From: an uncultured Ruegeria sp.
Lineage (GTDB): Bacteria; Pseudomonadota; Alphaproteobacteria; Rhodobacterales; Rhodobacteraceae
DNA length: 64,000 bases
Direction: 5' to 3'
NCBI RefSeq assembly: GCF_947497005.1
Contig: NZ_CANMFF010000002.1
Span: 1 to 64,000, forward strand
A program made the position numbers and the translations under genes. Below are positions 55,286 through 63,638 of this stretch, piece by piece (the first letter of the stretch is position 1; the number at the start of each line of letters is the position of its first letter). The notes under the pieces were generated by a model. It was not told where the DNA came from. It saw only the letters and a program-made list of their open reading frames with translations, and did no database searches.

Positions 55286-55299
55286 AATTTGATCAAATT
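55286..55299. promoter_or_regulatory. Palindrome AATTTGATCAAATT, site 2
   Basis: Identical to site 1, 63 bp upstream of the second ligase start. With flanking TGTCAC and a trailing A the copies match over 23 bp with one mismatch. Confidence 0.8.
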
Positions 55300-55325
55300 A
55301 TGGTTTTGGTGATATCGGAATCACC

Positions 55326-55349
55326 CCGCGCCGGTTGGGCCCGGCGCGG
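55326..55349 (-). terminator. Strong hairpin after iorB
   Basis: CCGCGCCGG and CCGGCGCGG pair around a 6-nt loop, 10 bp after the iorB stop. No T-run follows on the minus strand; it may terminate with Rho or protect the 3' end. Confidence 0.5.
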
Positions 55350-55359
55350 AGCGGTGCGT

Positions 55360-57546
55360 TTAAGTAAAGCTAATGCCGTTTTCTTCCATTGGCAGTTGCG
55401 CCACATGCACGCCTGACAAGGCATTGATCGCATTGGCCAGTGCAGGCGCAGAAGGCGGCGTGCCGGGCTCGCCAACCCCGGTCGGCGCTTCGGCTGAGGG
55501 CACGATATGAACGTCAATTGCAGCGATATCGCCAATACGCAAAGGTTCATAGTCCGGGAAGTTGAATTGATCCACGGCGCCTCCGGTCAGCGTGATCTGG
55601 TCACGCATCACATGGCCGATACCATAGCCGATGCCACCTTCCATTTGGGCGCGCACGACATCCGGGTTCACGGCAATGCCGCAATCAACGGCACACGTGA
55701 CCTTTTCGATCTTGATGCCGTTTTCCGGATCTCCCGAGACCTCGACCACTTCGGCCGCGTAAGAACCAAAGGACTTGTGAACAGCGACACCTTGAGACCG
55801 ACCTTCTAGCGCTTTACCCCAGTCGGCTTTTTCAGCCGCCAGCTTCAAAACGGCTGCCTTGCGTTGTTGGTCGGGATTACTGGTGTCAGACAGGTGGGCC
55901 AGACGGAATTCCACCGGATCAAGGCCTGCGGCCTCGGCTACCAGATCCATCATGGTTTCCATCGTGTAGGCCGTGTGGGTATGGCCAACCGAGCGCCACC
56001 ACAGCACCGAGGTTGCTTTTGGTGTGTCTGTCAGTCCCAGAGCGATGCCCGGAATATTGTATGGGCTGTCTGCAATACCTTCGATGGAACTGTGATCGAC
56101 CCCGTCATGGACGGCAAAAGCCTCAAATGCCGTGCCTTTCATGATCGACTGACCGGCGACTTGATGTTGCCATCCGAGTATTCTGCCTTGTGTATCCAGT
56201 CCGACACGGACTTTGTGACCAAACGCGGGTCGATAATACCCACTGCGGATATCATCCTCGCGGGTCCATACCAGTTTCACCGGACGAGCGCGGTCGGTAA
56301 CGACAAAGGCCAAGGCAGCTTCGACCTGATAATCGGCATCCGGGGTTGCCCGGCGCCCGAAAGAGCCACCTGCCAGCATCGTTTTGATGTGAATCTTTTC
56401 GGGCGGTAGCTGGAAGATCTGCTGATAGGCCATATGCGGACCAGTTGGCATCTGCGCGCCATCATGGAGCACGATGTCACCGTCGGCTGTCTGCTCGATG
56501 GTGCAGTTCAGCGGCTCCATCGGTGCATGGGCAAGCAACGGAAAGTAGAAGGTTTTTTCGATAACCTTATCCGCCCCTTCGATGGCCGCCGACACAGCCG
56601 CAACGTCTGCCTTGTTCACGTTATACGTGGGTGCGGCGTCCAGAGCGGCCATGATCTCCGCCTTGATCTGGTCCGAGTCACGGGTTTCAGCGCCGGACAT
56701 GTCCCATTCGACCTCAAGCGCTTCACGCGCCTGAATCGCGGCCCAGGTGTTCTCGGCATAAACTGCGACCCCGGCTTGATTTGGCAGAACAGCGGCGCTT
56801 AGAAAGCCTTTGACCTCTTTCGACGCGCTGTCGTCAAATCCAAGCGCGATGCCGCCTTTCGATTCGGGGCGTTTGATCATCGCGATCATCTGGTTGGTCA
56901 GATGCACGTCCATGGCGTACATCGCCTGACCGTTGCCCTTGATCGCGGAATCTTTGCGGCGCACTGTTTCATTGCCGATCAGGCGGAACTCGGACGGGTC
57001 TTTCAGGCGCGGTTCAGCCGGAGCCTCCAACTGCGACGCAGCGGCTACGAATTCAGCGATCGGAGCCGACTTGTCGCCCGCCTTGACGATCCCGTCTTCG
57101 ATGGTGATGGCGGATGCATCCACGCCCCAGCTTTGCGCAGCGGCGTTGATCAGCATTTCGCGCGCAGCAGCACCTGCTTGACGGTACTGCATCCACGAGT
57201 TGGCCATTGCCGTCGAACCACCGGTGCCCTGGAAAGGACCAAACAGCAGGTTGTTGTAAACGTTCGGATCCGAGGGGGCGAACTCGTATTCGATCTGGTC
57301 CATGGTGAGGCCGATTTCTTCGGCAATCAGCGTCGGCAGGCCGGTCGCTGGGCCCTGACCTTTTTCAAAGTGTTTGACGATGGCGGTCACGGTGCCATCG
57401 GCATCGATCTTCACAAATGGATTGAACTGAGCGGTCTCGGACGAGGCCGCGGCCAGTGCTCCGTCCGGACGGGTGCCGACCAGCAGGACGGCAGCGGCAG
57501 CGGCGGCGCTTTTCAGAAACCCACGGCGAGAGGTGTTGATGGTCAT
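55360..57546 (-). CDS. iorB: Molybdenum hydroxylase large subunit, isoquinoline 1-oxidoreductase beta-like
   Basis: The 728-residue protein starts MTINTSRRGFLKSAAAAAAVLLVG, a twin-arginine signal for Tat export, unusual for most xanthine dehydrogenases but typical of IorB-type two-subunit enzymes. The molybdopterin domains contain the motifs GQGPATGLPTLIAEEIG and GGSFGRRATPDADYQVEAA, and EAPTGVGEPGTPPSAPALANAI near the end. It forms a periplasmic Mo enzyme with the 2Fe-2S subunit just upstream; substrates are aldehydes or N-heterocycles. No maturation factor (XdhC type) is nearby. Confidence 0.9.
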   Translation of the reverse strand: MTINTSRRGFLKSAAAAAAVLLVGTRPDGALAAASSETAQFNPFVKIDADGTVTAIVKHFEKGQGPATGLPTLIAEEIGLTMDQIEYEFAPSDPNVYNNLLFGPFQGTGGSTAMANSWMQYRQAGAAAREMLINAAAQSWGVDASAITIEDGIVKAGDKSAPIAEFVAAASQLEAPAEPRLKDPSEFRLIGNETVRRKDSAIKGNGQAMYAMDVHLTNQMIAMIKRPESKGGIALGFDDSASKEVKGFLSAAVLPNQAGVAVYAENTWAAIQAREALEVEWDMSGAETRDSDQIKAEIMAALDAAPTYNVNKADVAAVSAAIEGADKVIEKTFYFPLLAHAPMEPLNCTIEQTADGDIVLHDGAQMPTGPHMAYQQIFQLPPEKIHIKTMLAGGSFGRRATPDADYQVEAALAFVVTDRARPVKLVWTREDDIRSGYYRPAFGHKVRVGLDTQGRILGWQHQVAGQSIMKGTAFEAFAVHDGVDHSSIEGIADSPYNIPGIALGLTDTPKATSVLWWRSVGHTHTAYTMETMMDLVAEAAGLDPVEFRLAHLSDTSNPDQQRKAAVLKLAAEKADWGKALEGRSQGVAVHKSFGSYAAEVVEVSGDPENGIKIEKVTCAVDCGIAVNPDVVRAQMEGGIGYGIGHVMRDQITLTGGAVDQFNFPDYEPLRIGDIAAIDVHIVPSAEAPTGVGEPGTPPSAPALANAINALSGVHVAQLPMEENGISFT

Positions 57547-57549
57547 GGA

Positions 57550-58014
57550 TCAGGCCTCCAGAATTTCAGACGCGCGCTGGATACCGGCGCGGATGCGTTG
57601 ATAGGTGGCGCAGCGGCAGGCATTGCCGGACATGTACTCGTCGATCTCTTGAACCGACGGTTTCGGGTTCTCGGACAGCAGCCCGACAGCCGACATTACC
57701 TGACCTGACTGGCAATAGCCGCACTGGACAACATCCAGCTCGACCCAGGCCTGCTGTATGGCAGCACCGATCTTGTCATCTCCAACAGCCTCGATGGTCG
57801 TGATCTCGGCGTCTTCGATATCTTCGATAAAAGTCTGGCACGAGCGCACGGGTTCGCCATTCAAATGCACGGTGCAGGCCCCGCATGACGCTACGCCGCA
57901 GCCGAATTTGGTGCCGGTCAGTTTCAGTTCGTCTCGGATCACCCAAAGCAGGGGCGTTCCGGGTTCGGCGTCAACCTCGTGGGTGTTGCCGTTCAGGTTC
58001 AATGTAAGAGCCAT
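57550..58014 (-). CDS. iorA: 2Fe-2S subunit of the molybdenum hydroxylase
   Basis: The ATG at 58014 gives 154 residues; the 22 extra codons upstream lie over the operator region. Two 2Fe-2S clusters are visible: plant-type TKFGCGVASCGACTVHLNGEPVRSC and the C-terminal CGYCQSGQ with ACRCATYQRIR. It passes electrons from the Mo subunit; no FAD subunit is encoded, as in IorAB. AGGAG lies upstream. The stop is 3 bp before iorB. Confidence 0.92.
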   Translation of the reverse strand: MALTLNLNGNTHEVDAEPGTPLLWVIRDELKLTGTKFGCGVASCGACTVHLNGEPVRSCQTFIEDIEDAEITTIEAVGDDKIGAAIQQAWVELDVVQCGYCQSGQVMSAVGLLSENPKPSVQEIDEYMSGNACRCATYQRIRAGIQRASEILEA

Positions 58015-58053
58015 TATAAGGGGGTCTCCTGTTGGCGCTGGTTTCCGCAATTG

Positions 58054-58071
58054 GTAAACTGCCGGGTTTAC
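58054..58071. promoter_or_regulatory. TetR-type operator 1 (GTAAAC-N6-GTTTAC)
   Basis: GTAAAC-TGCCGG-GTTTAC, a perfect palindromic pair in the divergent promoter region between iorAB and the TetR gene, 39 bp before iorA. Confidence 0.85.
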
Positions 58072-58094
58072 TGATGGCATATTGTTTTACTCTT

Positions 58095-58112
58095 GTAAAC
58101 TCCCGCGTTTAC
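58095..58112. promoter_or_regulatory. TetR-type operator 2 (GTAAAC-N6-GTTTAC)
   Basis: GTAAAC-TCCCGC-GTTTAC, same arms and spacing as operator 1. Centre-to-centre distance is 41 bp, close to four helical turns, so two dimers could bind the same face. It is 43 bp before the TetR start. Confidence 0.85.
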
Positions 58113-58155
58113 CTAGGGTTTGACCAAGGCCTGTCAATAGGTCTATAGCTCTGAC

Positions 58156-58779
58156 ATGAACGAATGCAGCGCACAGAATGCGTCCAAGCGCGCACAGATT
58201 ATCGAAGCTGCCGTAGCCGAGTTCCAGGACAAGGGCTTTGCTTCGGCCAGCATGGATCGTATCTCGACCCGGGCCGAGGTGTCCAAGCGCACGCTGTATA
58301 AGTACTTTGAAAGCAAGGAAAACCTGTTTCGATCCATTGTGATCGAACTGTCCGACCGCTTTGCCGAAGTGCTGGAAATACGGTATGAGACGGGCCGCGA
58401 TATTCACGCGCAACTGACCGAACTGGCCTGGGCCGAAGGGCGTATTCTGATGCTGCCTGATGTCATCGCGATGGCTCGAATGGTGATCAGCGAAACTTTG
58501 CGCAATCCGGCGCTCGCGGCTGAGGCTCAGGGCAAGCTGGATAAAACCGCTACCTTCAGCGCCATGCTCAAAGACGCGGCAGAAGATGGTCAACTGCGGA
58601 TCGATGACCCTGAACAGGCCGGGCGGGAATTCATCGGTTTGATCAAGGCGCGCGCCTTTTGGCCGTTGCTGTTTACCGGCGGTGTTCTCAGCGAAGCGGA
58701 GATGGCGGATACGATCGAAAGCAGTGTTCAGATGATGATAAGCCGGTACGGTATCGATCCGGACCCGGGAACCGAGTGA
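58156..58779 (+). CDS. TetR/AcrR family regulator
   Basis: The 207-residue protein has the TetR helix-turn-helix at about 12-55 (IIEAAVAEFQDKGFASASMDRISTRAEVSKRTLYKYFESKENLF-type sequence) and a ligand-binding C-terminal half. It diverges from the Mo-enzyme genes, and the two GTAAAC-N6-GTTTAC palindromes between them are the obvious binding sites, so it probably represses iorAB and itself until a substrate-related ligand binds. Confidence 0.93.
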   Translation: MNECSAQNASKRAQIIEAAVAEFQDKGFASASMDRISTRAEVSKRTLYKYFESKENLFRSIVIELSDRFAEVLEIRYETGRDIHAQLTELAWAEGRILMLPDVIAMARMVISETLRNPALAAEAQGKLDKTATFSAMLKDAAEDGQLRIDDPEQAGREFIGLIKARAFWPLLFTGGVLSEAEMADTIESSVQMMISRYGIDPDPGTE

Positions 58780-58904
58780 TTGGATTGGAGCTTCGTCGGG
58801 ACGATCGCTGAGGAGTGTGTTAGGGCTTTCCAGTCTGATTCGGGTGGTTCTGCTGTCCGTGCAGGCGGCAGGATTTCAGGGTTTAGCAGGACGGAGGCGT
58901 TGCT

Positions 58905-59900
58905 GTGACAGGCAAGGCAAATAAGGCGGTGCGTTTAAGCGTGGCGCCGATGATGGATTGGACAGATCGCCACTGTCGCTATTTTCATCGGCTGCTCAGC
59001 GCGGAAACGTTGCTGTATACCGAAATGGTGACTGCACCAGCGCTTGTGCGTGGCGGGGCATTACATTTGTTGGACTATTCTCCCGAGGAACATCCGGTTG
59101 CTTTGCAATTGGGTGGCTCTGACCCGAAGGAACTGGCGCAGGCGGCGCGTTTGGGTGCTGAAGCCGGCTATGATGAGATTAATTTGAACTGCGGTTGCCC
59201 GTCGGATCGGGTGCAATCCGGCACTTTCGGCGCGGTCCTGATGAAAGATCCAGGCCGGGTTGCTGATTGTGTGGCGGCCATGCGTGCAGCGGTTGATCTG
59301 GATGTCACCGTCAAGTGTCGCATCGGTGTGGATGAGCAGGAGCCCGAGGGCGTACTGCCCACGTTTCTTGAACAAATCCGCGCGGCGGGATGTCAAAGGG
59401 TAACGATACATGCGCGCAAGGCATGGTTGCAGGGGCTGAGCCCTAAGGAAAACCGCGATATTCCGCCCTTGGATTATGACCTCGTGCATCGGATGAAGGA
59501 TGAGTTTTCGGATCTCCACATATCGATTAATGGCGGTATCAACTCTCTGGACGAGGCAGCCGCACATCTGAAAGCCGGCCTTGACGGTGTGATGATCGGT
59601 AGGGCCGCGTATCATCAGCCGGGCGACGTTCTGTCAGATGCGGATCGGCGCATCTTTGGCACCGGATCAACGCGTGATCCGATTGCGATTGTTCACCAAA
59701 TGGTGCCCTATGTGGAACGGCATCTTGCCAATGGCGGTCGGGTGCACCAGATCACACGTCATATGTTGGGTCTGTTTGCTGGACGACCGGGAGCACGCGC
59801 ATGGCGGCGCGCCTTGTCTGAAGGGGCAGTGCAGGATGGGGCAGGCTCTGAGGTGATGCTGCAGGCGTTGGACCGCGTAGCGCCCATGGCCGAGGTGTAA
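58905..59900 (+). CDS. dusA: tRNA-dihydrouridine synthase A
   Basis: DusA reduces U20/U20a of tRNAs with FMN and NADPH. The GTG at 58905 follows GGAGG and yields 331 residues. The start RLSVAPMMDWTDRHCRYFHRLLS is diagnostic for DusA; the catalytic Cys is in INLNCGCPSDRVQSG, and SINGGINSL and GVMIGRAAYHQP are the FMN phosphate-binding motifs. Confidence 0.96.
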   Translation: MTGKANKAVRLSVAPMMDWTDRHCRYFHRLLSAETLLYTEMVTAPALVRGGALHLLDYSPEEHPVALQLGGSDPKELAQAARLGAEAGYDEINLNCGCPSDRVQSGTFGAVLMKDPGRVADCVAAMRAAVDLDVTVKCRIGVDEQEPEGVLPTFLEQIRAAGCQRVTIHARKAWLQGLSPKENRDIPPLDYDLVHRMKDEFSDLHISINGGINSLDEAAAHLKAGLDGVMIGRAAYHQPGDVLSDADRRIFGTGSTRDPIAIVHQMVPYVERHLANGGRVHQITRHMLGLFAGRPGARAWRRALSEGAVQDGAGSEVMLQALDRVAPMAEV

Positions 59901-59915
59901 ACGGCGGGAGGAACG

Positions 59916-60740
59916 ATGCCCGAGACGATGTTGCTGGCCCAGATGCTGGGCCTTTTGCTTGTGATCGGAGCGCTGGCTGGCGTTCTTGCCGGATTGCTGG
60001 GAGTGGGTGGCGGCATCGTTCTGGTGCCCGCATTCTTCTATGCGTTTCAAACGCTTGGCTACGGTGGCCCACAGTTGATGCAGCTGTGTCTGGCAACGTC
60101 GCTGGCTACGATCATCGTGACTTCGGTCCGCTCCGTTTTGGCTCATAATAAGAAGGGCGCAGTAGATTGGGATATCCTGCGCGGTTGGGGGCCGGGTATC
60201 GTCGTCGGTGCGATTTTCGGAGTTCTGGCCGCCTCGGCGTTGCGGACAGAGGCCTTGCAAGCGCTGTTCGGCATCCTGGGAATGGTGATCGGAGCCTACC
60301 TTGGGCTGGGGCGTTCGGAATGGCGGCTGGGGGATGTCATGCCTGGCGGGTTCAGGCGGGCCACCCTGTCTCCTGCGGTCGGGTTCCTTTCGGTTCTGAT
60401 GGGGATTGGCGGTGGCAGCTTTGGGGTGCCACTGATGAGCCTCTATAACACGCCGATCCACCGTGCCGTCGCAACCGCGGCGGGGTTTGGTGTGATCATC
60501 GCTGTGCCCTCGGTCATCGGGTTCTTGTTCCTGGATATTGCACCAGAACATCGGCCGCCGCTAACCATTGGGGCGGTCAATCTTGTGGCTTTTGGCATTG
60601 TCGTGGCGATGACCATGATCACCGCGCCCTGGGGGGTGAAGCTGGCCCACGCGATGGATCCAAAGCCCCTAAGGCGGGTATTCGCCGTGTTCCTGACGCT
60701 GGTGGCCCTCAACATGCTTCGCAAGGCCGTTGGTTTATGA
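59916..60740 (+). CDS. TauE/SafE family anion exporter
   Basis: The 274-residue protein has the two-repeat TauE/SafE topology with about eight hydrophobic segments; GVLAGLLGVGGGIVLVPAFFYAFQ and MGIGGGSFGVPLMSLYNTP are the repeated Gly-rich signatures. Such proteins export sulfite, sulfonates or other organic anions. GGGAGGAACG lies before the ATG. The stop overlaps the next start by 4 bp (ATGA), tying it to the oxygenase-like gene. Confidence 0.9.
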   Translation: MPETMLLAQMLGLLLVIGALAGVLAGLLGVGGGIVLVPAFFYAFQTLGYGGPQLMQLCLATSLATIIVTSVRSVLAHNKKGAVDWDILRGWGPGIVVGAIFGVLAASALRTEALQALFGILGMVIGAYLGLGRSEWRLGDVMPGGFRRATLSPAVGFLSVLMGIGGGSFGVPLMSLYNTPIHRAVATAAGFGVIIAVPSVIGFLFLDIAPEHRPPLTIGAVNLVAFGIVVAMTMITAPWGVKLAHAMDPKPLRRVFAVFLTLVALNMLRKAVGL

Positions 60741-61519
60741 CCGATTTTCGGGCCAAGGGCTGGGTTAAATTCCCCTATGATCCGGTGCTGGCAGCGTGGG
60801 TCAGTCATGCGTTACCCGCCGCGCGGGCATCGACGACGAACCCGGCCCATGCGGAATGGTTGGATTGCGACGGAACGTGGTTCATCGGAGTAGATGCGCT
60901 GCCCAATGATGCGCAAGGCAGGGTCGGCCAATCAGATCCTCTGGCCGGAGCAGCCATGTCATTCATTGTCGCGTACTATGGAGACCTACCGCTTCACAAA
61001 GGACAGGTCTCGGTCATGCATCCGGGATATCCGCGCCCGCGCCGGGGGGAAAACGACGCCGCCGCGCGGTACCGCCGAAACCGGGATGCTGCCCATGTGG
61101 ACGGTTTGCGTCCGACGGGGCCGGATCGTCGTCGCCGGGTGGATGAACCGCACGCGTGGATCGTCGGCATTCCTCTGACCGAGGCCAGCCCGGACGCGTC
61201 GCCCATGGTGGTGTGGGAAGGCAGCCATCATATTTTGGGTGCGGCGTTCAGGCGTGCCTTTGAGGGAAAGCCACGCGAGCGCCTGCATGAAATCGACATC
61301 ACGGATATCTACCAAACCGCCCGTCGCGAGGCTTTTGAAACCTGTCCGCGGATCGAATTACCAGCCAAGCCGGGCGAGGCTTACCTGCTGCACCGCCACT
61401 GTCTGCACGGCGTCGCACCTTGGGCAGATACAGCAACCGCCGGACCGGATGGACGGATGATCGCCTATTTCCGCCCAGAATGTGCCGGGGGAGTAGCCGA
61501 ATGGATCGAATCCGCCTAA
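60737..61519 (+). CDS. Phytanoyl-CoA-dioxygenase-like Fe(II)/2-oxoglutarate enzyme
   Basis: The 260-residue protein has an H-x-D pair (DAAHVDGL), a distal His in HRHCLHGVAPW and a possible 2-oxoglutarate Arg (IAYFRPEC), which form the 2-His-1-carboxylate triad of PhyH-type oxygenases. VWEGSHHILG matches the family. The substrate is unknown; the coupling to an anion exporter hints that the two act on the same compound. Confidence 0.75.
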   Translation: MTDFRAKGWVKFPYDPVLAAWVSHALPAARASTTNPAHAEWLDCDGTWFIGVDALPNDAQGRVGQSDPLAGAAMSFIVAYYGDLPLHKGQVSVMHPGYPRPRRGENDAAARYRRNRDAAHVDGLRPTGPDRRRRVDEPHAWIVGIPLTEASPDASPMVVWEGSHHILGAAFRRAFEGKPRERLHEIDITDIYQTARREAFETCPRIELPAKPGEAYLLHRHCLHGVAPWADTATAGPDGRMIAYFRPECAGGVAEWIESA

Positions 61520-61555
61520 CTTCCTGTCATTGTTTGGCTTTGGAGGTTTTGACCG

Positions 61556-62284
61556 ATGATTACGGTCCATTTGAATTCTGATGGTGCACTGATTGAAGTT
61601 GAATTGTCAGGGCAGGTCACCAGCGCCGATTACGCCGACACCTTGGTTCCTGCGATCGAGGCCGCACTGACCGAGCACGATTCGGTGCGCTTGCTGGCCA
61701 TCGTACAGCCGGAGTTTAAGGGGTATGACATAGGTGCCGCCTGGTCTGACACAAAACTTGGGCTGAGCCACTGGCGCGGGTTTGACCGGATTGCCGTCGT
61801 TGCCGATCAGGGCTGGGTGCAAACCAGTATCCGACTGGCGGCCCCAATCCTGCCGTGTCCGGTTCAGGTATTCGAATTGGCCGAGCTTGAAGCGGCGCGG
61901 CGCTGGATGCGCGAGTCGCTGGGATCCATTCACGTGACCGATCTGAAAGGCTCATGTGTGCAGGTCAGCCTTTTGGGCAAGTTGGACCCCGAGGAATACA
62001 AGCAGGCGGAACGCGATCTGGATACCCTGTTGCAGGGCCGGTCCGGATTTCGCTTGTTGGTTGACCTAAGGGAATTTGACGGCTGGCAGGGTTTGTCGGC
62101 GCTTGCCGCGCATTTCCGTCTGGCCAGCCGCCATATCGGGCAGCTGGACCGCGCGGCCATCGTTGGGGACAAAAGCTGGCAGCACATGGCCCAGCGTGTT
62201 GCCAGTCATGTCTTGGGTACCCGAACACAGTTCTTTCCTTCCGAGGATATCGAAAACGCCAAAACCTGGTTGGCTGCCGGATAA
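61556..62284 (+). CDS. Tandem SpoIIAA-like (STAS-related) domain protein
   Basis: The 242-residue protein is two copies of the SpoIIAA-like fold. Copy 1 (about 1-120) has VELSGQVTSADYADTLVPAIEAAL and FDRIAVVADQGWVQ; copy 2 (about 122-242) has VSLLGKLDPEEYKQAERDLDTLL and LDRAAIVGDKSWQHM. The matching D-K/Q-x-W after the central strand shows the duplication. No signal or membrane segment. Function unknown. Confidence 0.82.
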   Translation: MITVHLNSDGALIEVELSGQVTSADYADTLVPAIEAALTEHDSVRLLAIVQPEFKGYDIGAAWSDTKLGLSHWRGFDRIAVVADQGWVQTSIRLAAPILPCPVQVFELAELEAARRWMRESLGSIHVTDLKGSCVQVSLLGKLDPEEYKQAERDLDTLLQGRSGFRLLVDLREFDGWQGLSALAAHFRLASRHIGQLDRAAIVGDKSWQHMAQRVASHVLGTRTQFFPSEDIENAKTWLAAG

Positions 62285-62681
62285 GGGCTTCGCCACAAAC
62301 TCACGTGCCTTGAGTCGTTCAGCTGCCAGCGGGCGGCCTCTGTGCTCTGTTCGGGGGTCAGAACAAACAATCTGAACGCGAATCGGTCAAAGCGGAGTGG
62401 CCTTTCCCGGAAACTCGCGCTTTCTACCCGTTTCGCCGTGATCCCGGATTAAAATTGTGACGTAAGGGAATTGTGGGGGTTTTCGTGGGTTTTCCGCCTT
62501 AAGTGTCAAAATGGATCAAAAACCACGTGTTTTCCCCCTAAATTTGACCGGAAATGCCCTTACCTACGCCGTGTCGCTGCGGGCCTCCACTCACGTTGAA
62601 CAAATACGTTCAAGAGCTGGCCCCCCTCGGAGCTCGAAATCGGCCCGTGGCGACACAGTTATTGGAAGCGGGAAGTTTGCG
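62285..62681. other. Intergenic region, about 400 bp
   Basis: I see no gene that I would support. Short frames exist but have no recognisable motif. It may contain a promoter for the small basic ORF downstream. Confidence 0.4.
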
Positions 62682-62918
62682 ATGACATTCAAGTTTTTGG
62701 TGAAAAGATTTACTGCGCGAAAAGCGCCTGAATTCGCGCCGGGCAAGACGGGCAAGAAACGTACCCAACGTGTCCCTGACAGGATTCGTGACGCAAAGAC
62801 CAGCCGGTCCGAAATCGTTGCTCTGTTTCAGACAGAATTGCGAGGGCACGGGTCCAACACGCCCATTCGAGATAGATCCGCAAAATGCCGGGGCGTGTCT
62901 TCGAAGCTGAATGGCTGA
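62682..62918 (+). CDS. Possible small basic protein
   Basis: An ATG at 62682 starts a frame of 78 residues (MTFKFLVKRFTARKAPEFAPG) rich in Lys and Arg. A purine-rich stretch GAAGCGGGAAG lies upstream. No homology can be recognised and it converges on the DUF1289 gene. It could be chance. Confidence 0.25.
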   Translation: MTFKFLVKRFTARKAPEFAPGKTGKKRTQRVPDRIRDAKTSRSEIVALFQTELRGHGSNTPIRDRSAKCRGVSSKLNG

Positions 62919-62922
62919 TCTT

Positions 62923-63159
62923 TTAGGAACCGTTCATGCGGGCTGCACGCCCACCGCGACGTTTGCTGAGGCGTGGTTTTCGGGAAGGCAGGTCTTCCAT
63001 GATCTCGGCGCGTTCGCTGCTGTCCATCTTGGACCAGCGGGTGATTTCATCAATCGTGCGATAACAGCCGGTGCAGATACGTTCGCTTGGGTGAACGACA
63101 CAGATCTGGACACAAGGGCTTTCGACCTCATTCCTTTTCCAAACCATATTCGTCATCAT
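62923..63159 (-). CDS. DUF1289 small zinc-type protein
   Basis: The 78-residue protein has the DUF1289 core SPCVQIC ... CTGCYRTIDEITRWSKMD with four cysteines in C-x3-C and C-x2-C spacing, followed by ERAEIMEDLPSRKPR. The family is likely a small metal-binding module. It follows ruvX on the same strand as in many Rhodobacteraceae. Confidence 0.9.
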   Translation of the reverse strand: MMTNMVWKRNEVESPCVQICVVHPSERICTGCYRTIDEITRWSKMDSSERAEIMEDLPSRKPRLSKRRGGRAARMNGS

Positions 63160-63173
63160 TGGTCTCCGACCCG

Positions 63174-63638
63174 TTATAGAAAGCGCAGCCTGTCCAGCGC
63201 TCCTTGCAAGATATAACCTGCGGCAACGTGATCAATAACCTGTCCGCGACGTTTTCGTGTCGTATCCGCCTCGAGAAGTGCTTTTTCTGCCGCAACCGTG
63301 CTCAATCGTTCATCCCAGAACCCGATGGGCAGATCTGTCAGGCGGGATAAATTTCGCGCAAATGCCCGCGTTGACTGGCATCTTGGCCCTTCGGTGCCGT
63401 CCATGTTGCGGGGCAGACCCAACACGATACCGCCAATCTCGCGATTGGTCACAATTTCGATCAGGCGGGCGGAATCGAGCGTGAATTTCTTGCGCCGCAC
63501 AGTTTCCAACGGGCTGGCGACACCCCGCATCCGGTCGGAAACCGCGACTCCGATCGTTTTTTCCCCAAGGTCCAGCCCCATCAGGGCTGTCATCGGGGGC
63601 AGTGCAACTGCAAAGTCTTCGAAAACGTCATGAATCAT
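63174..63638 (-). CDS. ruvX: Putative pre-16S rRNA nuclease / Holliday junction resolvase YqgF
   Basis: The 154-residue protein has the RNase H-like YqgF fold: MTALMGLDLGEKTIGVAVSDRMRG, GGIVLGLPRNMDGTEGPRC, and FWDERLSTVAAE with DHVAAGYILQ at the end, supplying the acidic catalytic residues. YqgF acts on pre-16S rRNA 5' ends. The full start MIHDVFEDFAVALPP is typical for the family in Rhodobacteraceae. It overlaps the ccmI stop by 4 bp. Confidence 0.95.
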   Translation of the reverse strand: MIHDVFEDFAVALPPMTALMGLDLGEKTIGVAVSDRMRGVASPLETVRRKKFTLDSARLIEIVTNREIGGIVLGLPRNMDGTEGPRCQSTRAFARNLSRLTDLPIGFWDERLSTVAAEKALLEADTTRKRRGQVIDHVAAGYILQGALDRLRFL

